Of a DNA stretch of 7,379 bases, positions 1-5,761 are shown in pieces (position 1 is the first letter of the stretch; each line of letters begins with the position of its first letter). Under the pieces are notes generated by a model, which saw only the letters and a list, made by a program, of their open reading frames with translations, had not been told where the DNA came from and did no database searches. A program made the translations under genes and the position numbers. Source of the DNA: Parachlamydiaceae bacterium (lineage in GTDB: Bacteria; Chlamydiota; Chlamydiia; Chlamydiales; Parachlamydiaceae); the NCBI GenBank assembly GCA_003164155.1, contig PLSG01000072.1:1-7379 (forward strand), given 5' to 3'.

Positions 1-1
1 G

Positions 2-1135
2 GGCAAACGCTACTCCTTTCTTAAGGTCGCCGGCTTTGATATTGGGATGGATCTCAGTTGGCTTTTTATCGCCATATTCCTCTCTTGGACTTTGGCGGCT
101 GGTTATTTCCCAGCTTACTATCCTCAGATGCCCCAAGAAGCATATTGGATAATGGGCATTTCAGGCATGCTGGGCCTATTCATTTCGGTCATTTTACATG
201 AGCTTGGGCACGCGCTAGTGGCTCGCCATTTTGGCTTAGCCATTTCACAGATTACATTGTTTATTTTTGGGGGAGTAGCTGAGCTGAAAGCTGAGCCTGC
301 GCGTCCGAAGGTGGAATTTTATGTGGCTGTAGTCGGACCGATAGTCAGCGCTTGCATATCGCTAGGCATGTATATGACGCATTCGCTTGGACAACAGCTC
401 GGCTGGTCTGTCATGGTCTTAGCAGTGATTAGCTATTTAGCTATGATCAACATGCTCTTAGCTATCTTCAATTTGATTCCCGCCTTTCCCATGGACGGAG
501 GACGCATACTGCGCTCGATCCTATGGGGATGGAGCAATGATTTTAAATGGGCGAACCGCATTTGTGTGGCATTGGGCGGTGGATTTGGCTTAGGCCTCAT
601 TTTTCTGGGTCTGTACTCTTTGATTTTAGGTCATTTTTTTTCAGGGCTATGGTGGATGCTCATAGGCTGGTTTTTGCGTCAAGCGGCTGATGCTTCCCGC
701 ACGCAGTTTTACGTCCGCCAAGAGCTAAGTGGAGCGAAGGTGGGCAAATTTATGACCAAGGATCCGCTATGTGTCCCTCCAGACATCTCCCTCAAAGAAT
801 GTATAGAGAACTATGTGTACCAGTCCCACCACCATCTCTACCCAGTTATCCAAGAGGGTATGCTGGTGGGGTACATCAGTCTGAGGGAAGTCAAGTCCAT
901 CCGGCCAGAGTTGTGGGAGAGCACGACGGTGAGAAATGTGATGGTGCCGCGTGCCCAATTTCAGGTGTTATCTTCAGACACAAGTGCTTTAGAGGCGGTC
1001 AATTTATTTCCTCAATCCGATAGGGCGACCTTATTAGTGGTTGAGGGAAATCGCTTGGTGGGCATGTTGACTTTTCAAGATCTTTTTAAGTTGATCTCTA
1101 TAAAACTAGAATTGGAAGAGCAAGTGCGCCTTTAG
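2..1135 (+). CDS. Site-2 type zinc metalloprotease (M50 family) with two CBS domains, 5' partial
   Basis: Intramembrane protease of the M50/SpoIVFB-like group, which cleaves substrates within or next to the membrane. Numbering from the first in-window ATG (47): zinc-binding HELGH at 51-55, several hydrophobic segments, the second catalytic motif NLIPAFPMDGGR at 142-153 (Asp150 is the expected third zinc ligand), and two CBS domains at about 232-287 and 295-352, which in this family bind adenine nucleotides and regulate activity. The frame is open upstream to base 2. The 15 codons before ATG 47 read as the usual N-terminus of these proteases (GKRYSFLKVAGFDIG, just ahead of the first membrane helix), so the true start is very probably outside the window and ATG 47 is internal. 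First gene visible of a four-gene operon; the next gene starts 29 bases downstream. The substrate cannot be told from sequence. Confidence 0.93.
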   Translation, partial: GKRYSFLKVAGFDIGMDLSWLFIAIFLSWTLAAGYFPAYYPQMPQEAYWIMGISGMLGLFISVILHELGHALVARHFGLAISQITLFIFGGVAELKAEPARPKVEFYVAVVGPIVSACISLGMYMTHSLGQQLGWSVMVLAVISYLAMINMLLAIFNLIPAFPMDGGRILRSILWGWSNDFKWANRICVALGGGFGLGLIFLGLYSLILGHFFSGLWWMLIGWFLRQAADASRTQFYVRQELSGAKVGKFMTKDPLCVPPDISLKECIENYVYQSHHHLYPVIQEGMLVGYISLREVKSIRPELWESTTVRNVMVPRAQFQVLSSDTSALEAVNLFPQSDRATLLVVEGNRLVGMLTFQDLFKLISIKLELEEQVRL

Positions 1136-1151
1136 AGCTTGCGTTATTACA

Positions 1152-1158
1152 AGAGGAG
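1152..1158 (+). promoter_or_regulatory. Shine-Dalgarno for the UPF0391 gene
   Basis: AGAGGAG lies six bases before ATG 1165. It supports this small ORF as a translated gene and fixes its start. Confidence 0.75.
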
Positions 1159-1164
1159 CCATAT

Positions 1165-1332
1165 ATGTTAAGTTGGGCAGTGACTTTTTTGATCGTAGCC
1201 TTGATTGCGGCCTTGCTGGGTTTTGGCGGCATTGCTGGCGTAGCTACAGAGATAGCTCAGATTTTGTTTATCATTTTTATCATCTTGTTTTTGGTTTCAC
1301 TCGTTTTTGGACTGCGCCGCCGAAATAAGTAA
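1165..1332 (+). CDS. UPF0391 (DUF1328) small membrane protein
   Basis: A 55-residue inner-membrane protein. It begins MLSWAVTFLIVALIAALLGF and continues GGIAGVATEIAQ, which is the recognisable UPF0391/DUF1328 pattern (YtjA type): one hydrophobic helix at about 4-19, a Gly/Ala-rich turn, a second helix at about 32-49, and a positive RRRNK tail. Length is normal for the family (about 54-60). Function is unknown; relatives are often linked to envelope stress. It has a good ribosome binding site and sits between the protease and antiporter genes, with 29 and 13 bases on either side, so it is almost certainly co-transcribed with them. Confidence 0.9.
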   Translation: MLSWAVTFLIVALIAALLGFGGIAGVATEIAQILFIIFIILFLVSLVFGLRRRNK

Positions 1333-1345
1333 CTATGGGTGTTGG

Positions 1346-2563
1346 ATGCATGCAGAAACGGGAAATCTACAGATCTTATTTATCTTGTCGGTGGGTTTTA
1401 CCTTTGCCAGCATTTTGGGATATCTTTCAAATCGCCTCAACCTCTCCCCGTTCTTAGGTTATCTATTGGCCGGGTATCTCATCGGACCTTACTCTCCAGG
1501 CTATGTGGCGGATCTGCACCTCTCTGAGCAGCTTGCCGAGATTGGGGTGGTTTTGATGATGTTTGGCGTGGGGCTGCATTTTAAATGGCAAGATTTAGTC
1601 AATGTCAAATATATCGCCATTACCGGAGCGGTAGGGCAGACATTTGTCGCGGCGACGCTCGGCGCGTGGCTGATCTACTCTTTAGGTTGGTCCATAGAGG
1701 CAGGGGTAGTCTTTGGCTTGGGCATAGGCGTGGCGAGCACGGTGGTGCTAGTGAGCATGTTGAGCGAAAATAAACTCCTCAATTCTCCGCAAGGGCACGT
1801 AGCTATCGGCTGGCTGTTAGTTGAGGATATTATCACCATCTTTGTTTTGCTGTTTATTCCTACGCTAGCCGCCTTCGCCAAGGGAAACGGGCCGGGCATG
1901 CAGCAAATTGGCATCGACATAGCGGCCGTGCTTTTAAAATTTGGGTTGTTGATTGCCCTCGTATTTACCATCGGACGAAAAGTTGTGGCTTACGTTTTGG
2001 CTAAAGTTGCCCTGACGAAGTCCCATGAGTTATTTACACTGACAATCTTGGCTTTGACTTTTGCCATTGCCAGCGGGGCTTCCGTAGCTTTTGGCACATC
2101 GATTGCCTTGGGGGCTTTTATCGCCGGCATGGTGATTGGGCAGACAGACTTGCGTCAGCAGGTTTCTAAAAGCACAGAGCCCTTGAAAGATACTTTCTTG
2201 GTAATCTTCTTCTTATCCATCGGCATGCTTTTTAATCCATCTGTGATCGGCGAGCATTTGCTGCTCGTTTTGGGTGTCTTGTTGATCATCATCGTGGCTA
2301 AACCACTGACAGCTTTTCTGATAGTCGTCATTATGCGGCATCCTCTAAAAACAGCACTGACTGTATCTGTGGCTCTGGCGCAGATAGGGGAGTTTTCATT
2401 TATTCTCGCCGAGGAGGCTATGCGCAATGATATCTTGCCCGATGTGGGATATGATGTCATTATAGCCTGTGCCATAGTGTCAATCGCCGTCAACCCTATC
2501 TTATTTAAAGTGGTTAAACCCTTCATTATAAGCAAAAAAGAGGGAGCAGAAAGTGAACTTTAG
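1346..2563 (+). CDS. CPA2 family cation/proton antiporter (YbaL/KefB-like), no RCK domain
   Basis: A 405-residue polytopic membrane protein of the monovalent cation:proton antiporter-2 family, expected to exchange K+ or Na+ for H+ across the inner membrane. The closest known pattern is E. coli YbaL: SPFLGYLLAGYLIGP near the N-terminus, LMMFGVGLHF, GWLLVED at 155-161 with the family's conserved acidic pair Glu160-Asp161, then SIALGAFIAGMVI and AQIGEFSFILA. About 12 hydrophobic segments fill the length. YbaL and KefB/KefC continue with a cytosolic TrkA-N (RCK) regulatory domain; this protein stops soon after the last helix, at KKEGAESEL. I chose ATG 1346 because the family N-terminus begins there. 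An in-frame TTG at 1307 would overlap the previous gene and add 13 unrelated residues. The ribosome binding site is weak, so coupling to the upstream stop 13 bases away is plausible. The end overlaps the next gene by 11 bases. Confidence 0.92.
   Translation: MHAETGNLQILFILSVGFTFASILGYLSNRLNLSPFLGYLLAGYLIGPYSPGYVADLHLSEQLAEIGVVLMMFGVGLHFKWQDLVNVKYIAITGAVGQTFVAATLGAWLIYSLGWSIEAGVVFGLGIGVASTVVLVSMLSENKLLNSPQGHVAIGWLLVEDIITIFVLLFIPTLAAFAKGNGPGMQQIGIDIAAVLLKFGLLIALVFTIGRKVVAYVLAKVALTKSHELFTLTILALTFAIASGASVAFGTSIALGAFIAGMVIGQTDLRQQVSKSTEPLKDTFLVIFFLSIGMLFNPSVIGEHLLLVLGVLLIIIVAKPLTAFLIVVIMRHPLKTALTVSVALAQIGEFSFILAEEAMRNDILPDVGYDVIIACAIVSIAVNPILFKVVKPFIISKKEGAESEL
2541..2546 (+). promoter_or_regulatory. 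Shine-Dalgarno selecting the GTG start of the SIMPL gene
   Basis: AGGGAG lies six bases before GTG 2553, inside the end of the antiporter gene. It supports the non-ATG start and an 11-base overlap with likely translational coupling. Confidence 0.7.
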
Positions 2564-3269
2564 CGCCAATAAAGCCATAGCTGTTTGTGCCGCCTGGCTA
2601 GTTTGCTGGCAAAGCTTGCCAGCCGATATGCATAAGCTAACGGTGAGCGGCAGCTCAACGGTATTTAAGCCCGCCGACAAGTTGAGTCTGACCTTGGGGG
2701 TGATGACGTTTGAAAAAGAGGTCAAAAATGCTATTTTGGGCAATAGTGAAAAGATGGCGGCTGTAATCAAAGCGCTTAGCAATGCAGGTCTAGAAGAAAC
2801 GGAAATGCAGACCGGCAACTTTACGGTCAATCCCAAATATACGCCAGCTGCTCTCCATCCGCCAGCGGATTGGCAGCCGAGCATTGCAGGCTATGAAGTG
2901 ACGAATACCGTGGATATCCATACGCTTAAATTAGATCATCTGGAGGGGATCATCGATGCCGCCGGAAAAAGCGGTGCCAATCTAATCCAAAGCCTCTCCT
3001 TTTCCCTACAAGACGATAAACTTGCCAAAGCCGAGGCGATTGCCTTGGCCATTCAGCAAGCCAGGTCATACGCCAAAGCTGCGGCAAGAGAGGCTGGCTT
3101 AAAATTAGTCGGCATCCTCGAGCTTTCCGTAAATTCACCTTTCTTAAATGCACGCACTTTAAATGCTGAGCGATTTGCCTATGCCAAAGAGGTGTCCACT
3201 CCCATTATATCGGGAGAGGTAGAAATAAGTGGATCGGTTTCTATGGTGTATAGCATCCAGCCAGAATAA
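2553..3269 (+). CDS. SIMPL domain (DUF541) periplasmic/secreted protein
   Basis: A 238-residue protein of the SIMPL/DUF541 family (relatives include E. coli YggE and Brucella BP26). Residues 1-24 form a Sec signal peptide: Lys7, hydrophobic core AIAVCAAWLVCW, and a probable cut after LPA-24. The mature part opens with the family pattern LTVSGSSTVFKPADKLSLTLGV and has the typical Glu-rich helix (KNAILGNSEKMAAVIKAL), GLEETEMQTGNFTVNPKY, the repeated Ala-rich helix AEAIALAIQQARSYAKAAA, and a final SGSVSMVYSIQ strand. Length matches the family. Relatives form ring-like assemblies and are linked to envelope or oxidative stress, but the biochemical role is unsettled. It starts with GTG inside the antiporter gene and is the last gene of the operon. 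Only 63 bases separate its stop from the long hairpin at 3333. Confidence 0.9.
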   Translation: MNFSANKAIAVCAAWLVCWQSLPADMHKLTVSGSSTVFKPADKLSLTLGVMTFEKEVKNAILGNSEKMAAVIKALSNAGLEETEMQTGNFTVNPKYTPAALHPPADWQPSIAGYEVTNTVDIHTLKLDHLEGIIDAAGKSGANLIQSLSFSLQDDKLAKAEAIALAIQQARSYAKAAAREAGLKLVGILELSVNSPFLNARTLNAERFAYAKEVSTPIISGEVEISGSVSMVYSIQPE

Positions 3270-3332
3270 GGATTTGAGCATAATGACTGGCCGCAAAATC
3301 TGTGTGCGACTTATTGGAAATTACACGTTACA

Positions 3333-3426
3333 AAATTGCCTCCATTCATTGGGGTCAGGCTTGTGATTTTGCGTTTTGAACACCGCCCAAGGGATGACAC
3401 AGAAAGCGGTTCAAAATGCAAAATTG
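3333..3426 (+). repeat. 5' arm, loop and inner 3' arm of a long hairpin interrupted by the group II intron
   Basis: Bases 3333-3363 are the exact reverse complement of 5336-5366 (31 of 31). Bases 3364-3386 pair with 3406-3426: 21 pairs, three of them G-T (3364/3426, 3365/3425, 3373/3417), plus a two-base bulge at 3381-3382. The loop is 3387-3405. Joined to 5336-5366 this makes one 125-base palindrome with 52 paired positions. No T-run follows it, so it is not a standard intrinsic terminator, although it lies where a terminator for the upstream operon would be expected. It may be a MITE-like or other palindromic element. Confidence 0.9.
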
Positions 3427-3620
3427 GTGCGCCACGAAGTGCACATTAGCTAATCGATGAAAGTTCGATTAGGAAAGAGTTAACAGCTCATCTTATACCG
3501 AGTCTTGGGTATTCAAGGTAACGTAGATACTAAGCGTAGATAGGGAGATTGCAGGCCGTAGGCAAGCGCCTAAAGCTATTGAGCCCCGAAATCATTTATA
3601 TCGAGATAGGCCGATGCTGT

Positions 3621-3630
3621 CAATTTTGCA
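3621..3630 (+). other. EBS1 exon-binding site of the intron
   Basis: CAATTTTGCA is the exact reverse complement of 3417-3426 (TGCAAAATTG), the ten bases just before the intron. Normal EBS1-IBS1 pairings are about six bases, so this is a strong match, and the position about 195 bases into domain I is reasonable. EBS2 is less clear. Candidates are 3579-3585 (TTGAGCC, pairs with 3408-3414 using one G-U) and 3593-3597 (CATTT, pairs with 3414-3418). Confidence 0.8.
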
Positions 3631-3888
3631 GAAGGCAACATCATCTAAACCGTAGGAGGTGAGGTTTAGATGGCGCTCCGGGGTCGTAGGGCATGGCATG
3701 TAATCAAAGCTAATGTGAAAACGTGGGAGATCCTAGCGGCTCTTCTCATGTAGAAGTATCATCCGACAAGTTTAAAAGCGAGGAGGGTGAGACGGCTCTA
3801 AGCTAGGAAGTCACATGGTTCGTAGTACTGAACTGGAAGTCATTTCTCCAGAGTAGGGAAGGGACCTGGGTAGAATATTAACCGTAGT

Positions 3889-3894
3889 AAAGGA
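3889..3894 (+). promoter_or_regulatory. Shine-Dalgarno of the maturase ORF
   Basis: AAAGGA lies six bases before ATG 3901 and supports that start for the intron-encoded protein. Confidence 0.65.
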
Positions 3895-3900
3895 AACGTT

Positions 3901-5217
3901 ATGGATACAACAGATGTCCAGATCTCGACGAAAACAAAACTGAACCGGATAGCGTGGCTATCTAAGCAAGATCCGAAAAGAAGTTTCGGGTGCTTAATGC
4001 ATCACTTCAACCTCGAATCTCTATTGGACTGTTTCGACCAGCTTGGTAAAGATAAGGCTGTAGGAATAGACGGTGTAGACTGGAGAACCTACGCGGTAAA
4101 AGTGAATACGAATCTTCGAGATCTTATTGTACGAATGGAAAATATGGCATACCGGCCAGGCCCCGTAAGGGAAGTCTTAATACCTAAAGAAGGTAAGCCA
4201 GGTGCTACTCGACCACTCGGAATAAGCAATATCGAAGACAAAATTGTACAAAAGATGATGCAACAAGTGCTAGAAAGCATATATGAACCACTTTTTCTAG
4301 ATTGCTCCTTCGGGTTCAGACCAAAGAAGAGTTGTCATGATGCCATACGAGCACTGCAGAATCACTTGTATAGAAATGAGGTTCAAATAGTCATAGATAT
4401 CGATCTTAAAAATTTCTTTGGAACCATAGATCATGAGCTTCTAGAAAACATCCTGAAAGAAAAAATCAAGGACATGAAGTTTATGAGATATATAAATCGC
4501 ATGTTCAAGGCAGGGATACTATCAGAAGGGGAGTTGAAAATGGGGGATGAGGGAGTACCGCAGGGTTCGTCTTGCAGCCCGATTCTTGCTAATATATTCG
4601 CTCACTATGCAATTGATGTATGGATCAAAGAGATGGTTAAACCATGGGCAAAAGGCAATGTAAGCCTTTTCCGATACGCAGACGATGCAGTGATATGCTG
4701 CCAGTACGAGTCAGATGCGCACGGGATTAAAGAGGACCTTGCAAAACGCCTAGCAAAATTTAAGCTTCAACTCAACGAGGAGAAGACGAAGCTAGTGTCC
4801 TTCAGTAAACGATTAGCTAGTCAGGGCGAGGAACAAGGAACTTTCGATTTTCTAGGGTTCACATTCTATTGGGGCAAATCTCGCGCAGGATGGACAGTTC
4901 CAATGCTGAAGACGAGAGGAAAAACAATGAAAGCTAAACTACAGAAACTTAAAACGTGGTTCAAACAGGTAAGACATGAGATGCCTCTAAAGGAGTTATG
5001 GAAAATCTTAGTGGCTAAAATTAGAGGGCACATACAATACTATGGGGTCTCTCATAACGCCAGAATGGTTGGAAAATACCTCCATGAAGCAACAAGGATC
5101 GCATTCAAATGGCTAAATCGGCGTAGTCAACGCAAGAGCTTCAACTGGGAAAAGTTCAACCTATTCCTAAAGTTGAATCCGCTGCCCACTGTTAAAATAG
5201 TACACAGACTATTTTAA
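3901..5217 (+). CDS. ltrA: Group II intron reverse transcriptase/maturase
   Basis: A 438-residue intron-encoded protein that binds the intron RNA, helps it splice and copies it into DNA during retrohoming. The reverse transcriptase domain fills about 40-310: GIDGVDW, RPLGISNIEDKIVQ, FGFRPKKSCHDA, the first catalytic aspartate in VIDIDLKNFF (Asp166), VPQGSSCSP at 219-227, and the active-site box YADD at 259-262. LGFTFYWGK and the maturase (domain X) region follow, with GHIQYYGVSHN at 376-386. There is no C-terminal HNH endonuclease; LtrA of Lactococcus is 599 residues. Such proteins usually cannot cut the second strand and use single-stranded target DNA, for example at replication forks. No frameshift or stop interrupts it and all catalytic residues are present, so it is probably active. 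Codon use is more A-rich than in the flanking genes, in keeping with horizontal origin. Confidence 0.95.
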   Translation: MDTTDVQISTKTKLNRIAWLSKQDPKRSFGCLMHHFNLESLLDCFDQLGKDKAVGIDGVDWRTYAVKVNTNLRDLIVRMENMAYRPGPVREVLIPKEGKPGATRPLGISNIEDKIVQKMMQQVLESIYEPLFLDCSFGFRPKKSCHDAIRALQNHLYRNEVQIVIDIDLKNFFGTIDHELLENILKEKIKDMKFMRYINRMFKAGILSEGELKMGDEGVPQGSSCSPILANIFAHYAIDVWIKEMVKPWAKGNVSLFRYADDAVICCQYESDAHGIKEDLAKRLAKFKLQLNEEKTKLVSFSKRLASQGEEQGTFDFLGFTFYWGKSRAGWTVPMLKTRGKTMKAKLQKLKTWFKQVRHEMPLKELWKILVAKIRGHIQYYGVSHNARMVGKYLHEATRIAFKWLNRRSQRKSFNWEKFNLFLKLNPLPTVKIVHRLF

Positions 5218-5260
5218 ACTTCTTCTGCTATACTCTTAGCTAGGTAAAAAATATTATCCT

Positions 5261-5294
5261 GAGCCCGCTGCCTTAATAGGGCCCGGTGTGGATC
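5261..5294 (+). ncRNA. Group II intron domain V (ribozyme core)
   Basis: Exactly 34 bases, the standard size of domain V. It starts GAGCC, which includes the catalytic AGC triad, and closes with GGATC. The distal part has a GCC/GGC stem around the TTAATAG loop. The lower helix pairs GAGCC-CGC with GTG-T-GGATC, with one bulge and one G-A opposition. It lies 43 bases after the maturase stop, as expected for an ORF in domain IV. Confidence 0.82.
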
Positions 5295-5297
5295 TAA

Positions 5298-5335
5298 CTG
5301 GGGGGGAGCCTGGGTGACCAGCTCCTCTACCACCT
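5298..5335 (+). ncRNA. Group II intron domain VI with branch-point adenosine
   Basis: A G-rich 5' strand (5300-5308) pairs with 5322-5331. The apical stem CTGG/CCAG (5310-5313 and 5318-5321) closes a GTGA (GNRA) tetraloop. A5329 is left bulged and is the seventh base from the predicted 3' splice site, the usual branch-point distance. The terminal dinucleotide is CT instead of AY. Confidence 0.75.
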
Positions 5336-5366
5336 CAAGCCTGACCCCAATGAATGGAGGCAATTT
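5336..5366 (+). repeat. Outer 3' arm of the interrupted hairpin (3' exon of the intron)
   Basis: A perfect 31-base reverse complement of 3333-3363. It begins at the first base after the predicted intron end, so the intron and the inverted repeat abut. Neither edge of the repeat extends further. Confidence 0.9.
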
Positions 5367-5442
5367 CGCGGCGAGTAGCTTGTCAAGCAAAAGATGTGTG
5401 CAACAGTATGTCTTTCAGGGGGGCAATATTTATCATTACCTT

Positions 5443-5475
5443 CCCAAGGCTGCGCTTCGCTTGCCCTGGGTTAGG
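5443..5475 (+). repeat. REP-like short palindrome
   Basis: CCCAAGGC (5443-5450) and GCCCTGGG (5463-5470) pair at seven of eight positions around a 12-base loop of GCGCTTCGC character, followed by TTAGG. This resembles bacterial intergenic REP-type repeats, but copy number cannot be judged from one window. Confidence 0.45.
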
Positions 5476-5673
5476 ATGTGCGATTTGTTGGAAATAAGGA
5501 AAAAACCTTCATCATTTTTTAAGAGGGGCTATGGTTCTGGACTATTCACCATACAGCACGCCTACAGCGTGCTGTATGGTGAATAGTCCAAAACCACAGC
5601 TCTTAAAAGGTGATGAAAATATAAAGAAGAAAGGAGTGTTTTTTCAATAAACCACACACCCTAACCTGGGTAA
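5461..5673. repeat. Degenerate outer inverted repeat around the second hairpin
   Basis: The reverse complement of 5461-5480 matches 5655-5673 with a few differences and one gap, sharing the core CCTAACC. A weaker resemblance continues inward to about 5495, where the differences are mostly transitions. With the 110-base hairpin inside, this suggests one older palindromic element of about 213 bases, such as a non-autonomous transposon relic. Confidence 0.5.
5508..5617. repeat. Second long hairpin, 110 bases, uninterrupted
   Basis: The core is a perfect 23-base-pair stem (5539-5561 with 5567-5589) with a five-base loop, CTACA. The stem continues outward to 5508/5617 with two C-A type mismatches, two G-T pairs (5515/5610, 5516/5609) and a three-base G bulge at about 5525-5528. 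The inner end lacks a following T-run, so it is not a standard terminator for either strand, although such a stable stem between convergent genes could still stop or stabilise transcripts. Confidence 0.92.
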
Positions 5674-5761
5674 AGTAGAGAAGATCCTGCAGCTTATTGA
5701 GGAAAAAACGCTCGAATTCACAAATTTAGGGCTGTTTTCAGCTGTTAGCATCTTTGAAAAA

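Larger units (their letters stand above)
3427..5335 (+). mobile_element. Group II intron (self-splicing retroelement), complete
   Basis: A 1909-base retroelement with a ribozyme 5' region (3427 to about 3900), a maturase ORF in domain IV, and domains V and VI at 5261-5335. The 5' end GTGCG matches the GUGYG consensus, and the first bases (GTGCGCC) equal those of known introns such as Ll.LtrB. Both ends come from the interrupted palindrome, because removing exactly this interval restores continuous base pairing. EBS1 at 3621-3630 pairs perfectly with the last ten bases of the 5' exon (3417-3426), confirming the left end. The right end lies six bases past bulged A5329, the expected branch point, but ends CT rather than the usual AY. 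Subclass is not assigned: there is no endonuclease domain, and the target is a hairpin. Orientation matches the upstream operon, so read-through could transcribe it. Confidence 0.93.
5367..5761. other. Gene-free, repeat-rich stretch
   Basis: No convincing gene is present on either strand. The longest plus-strand open frame crosses domain VI, the 31-base repeat and the second hairpin, so it is structural DNA rather than coding. The stretch contains the REP-like palindrome, the 110-base hairpin and its outer inverted repeat, listed separately. The remainder (5367-5440 and 5674-5761) shows nothing I can name. Confidence 0.7.

Noticed and set aside
3304..3310. GTGCGAC as an alternative 5' end of the group II intron
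   Set aside because: It fits the GUGYG consensus, but the bases before it do not pair with a candidate EBS1, and it would place the 5' hairpin arm inside the intron. The 3427 end is supported by both the palindrome and the 10-base EBS1 match.
3333..5366. Terminal inverted repeats of a DNA transposon
   Set aside because: The 31-base inverted repeats bracket a reverse transcriptase element, not a transposase. The inner 63 bases complete a palindrome with the right-hand copy, so the repeats are two arms of one interrupted hairpin.
5314..5586. 90-codon open frame on the plus strand
   Set aside because: It spans intron domain VI, the 31-base repeat and half of the second hairpin, has no family resemblance, and is explained by structural repeats.
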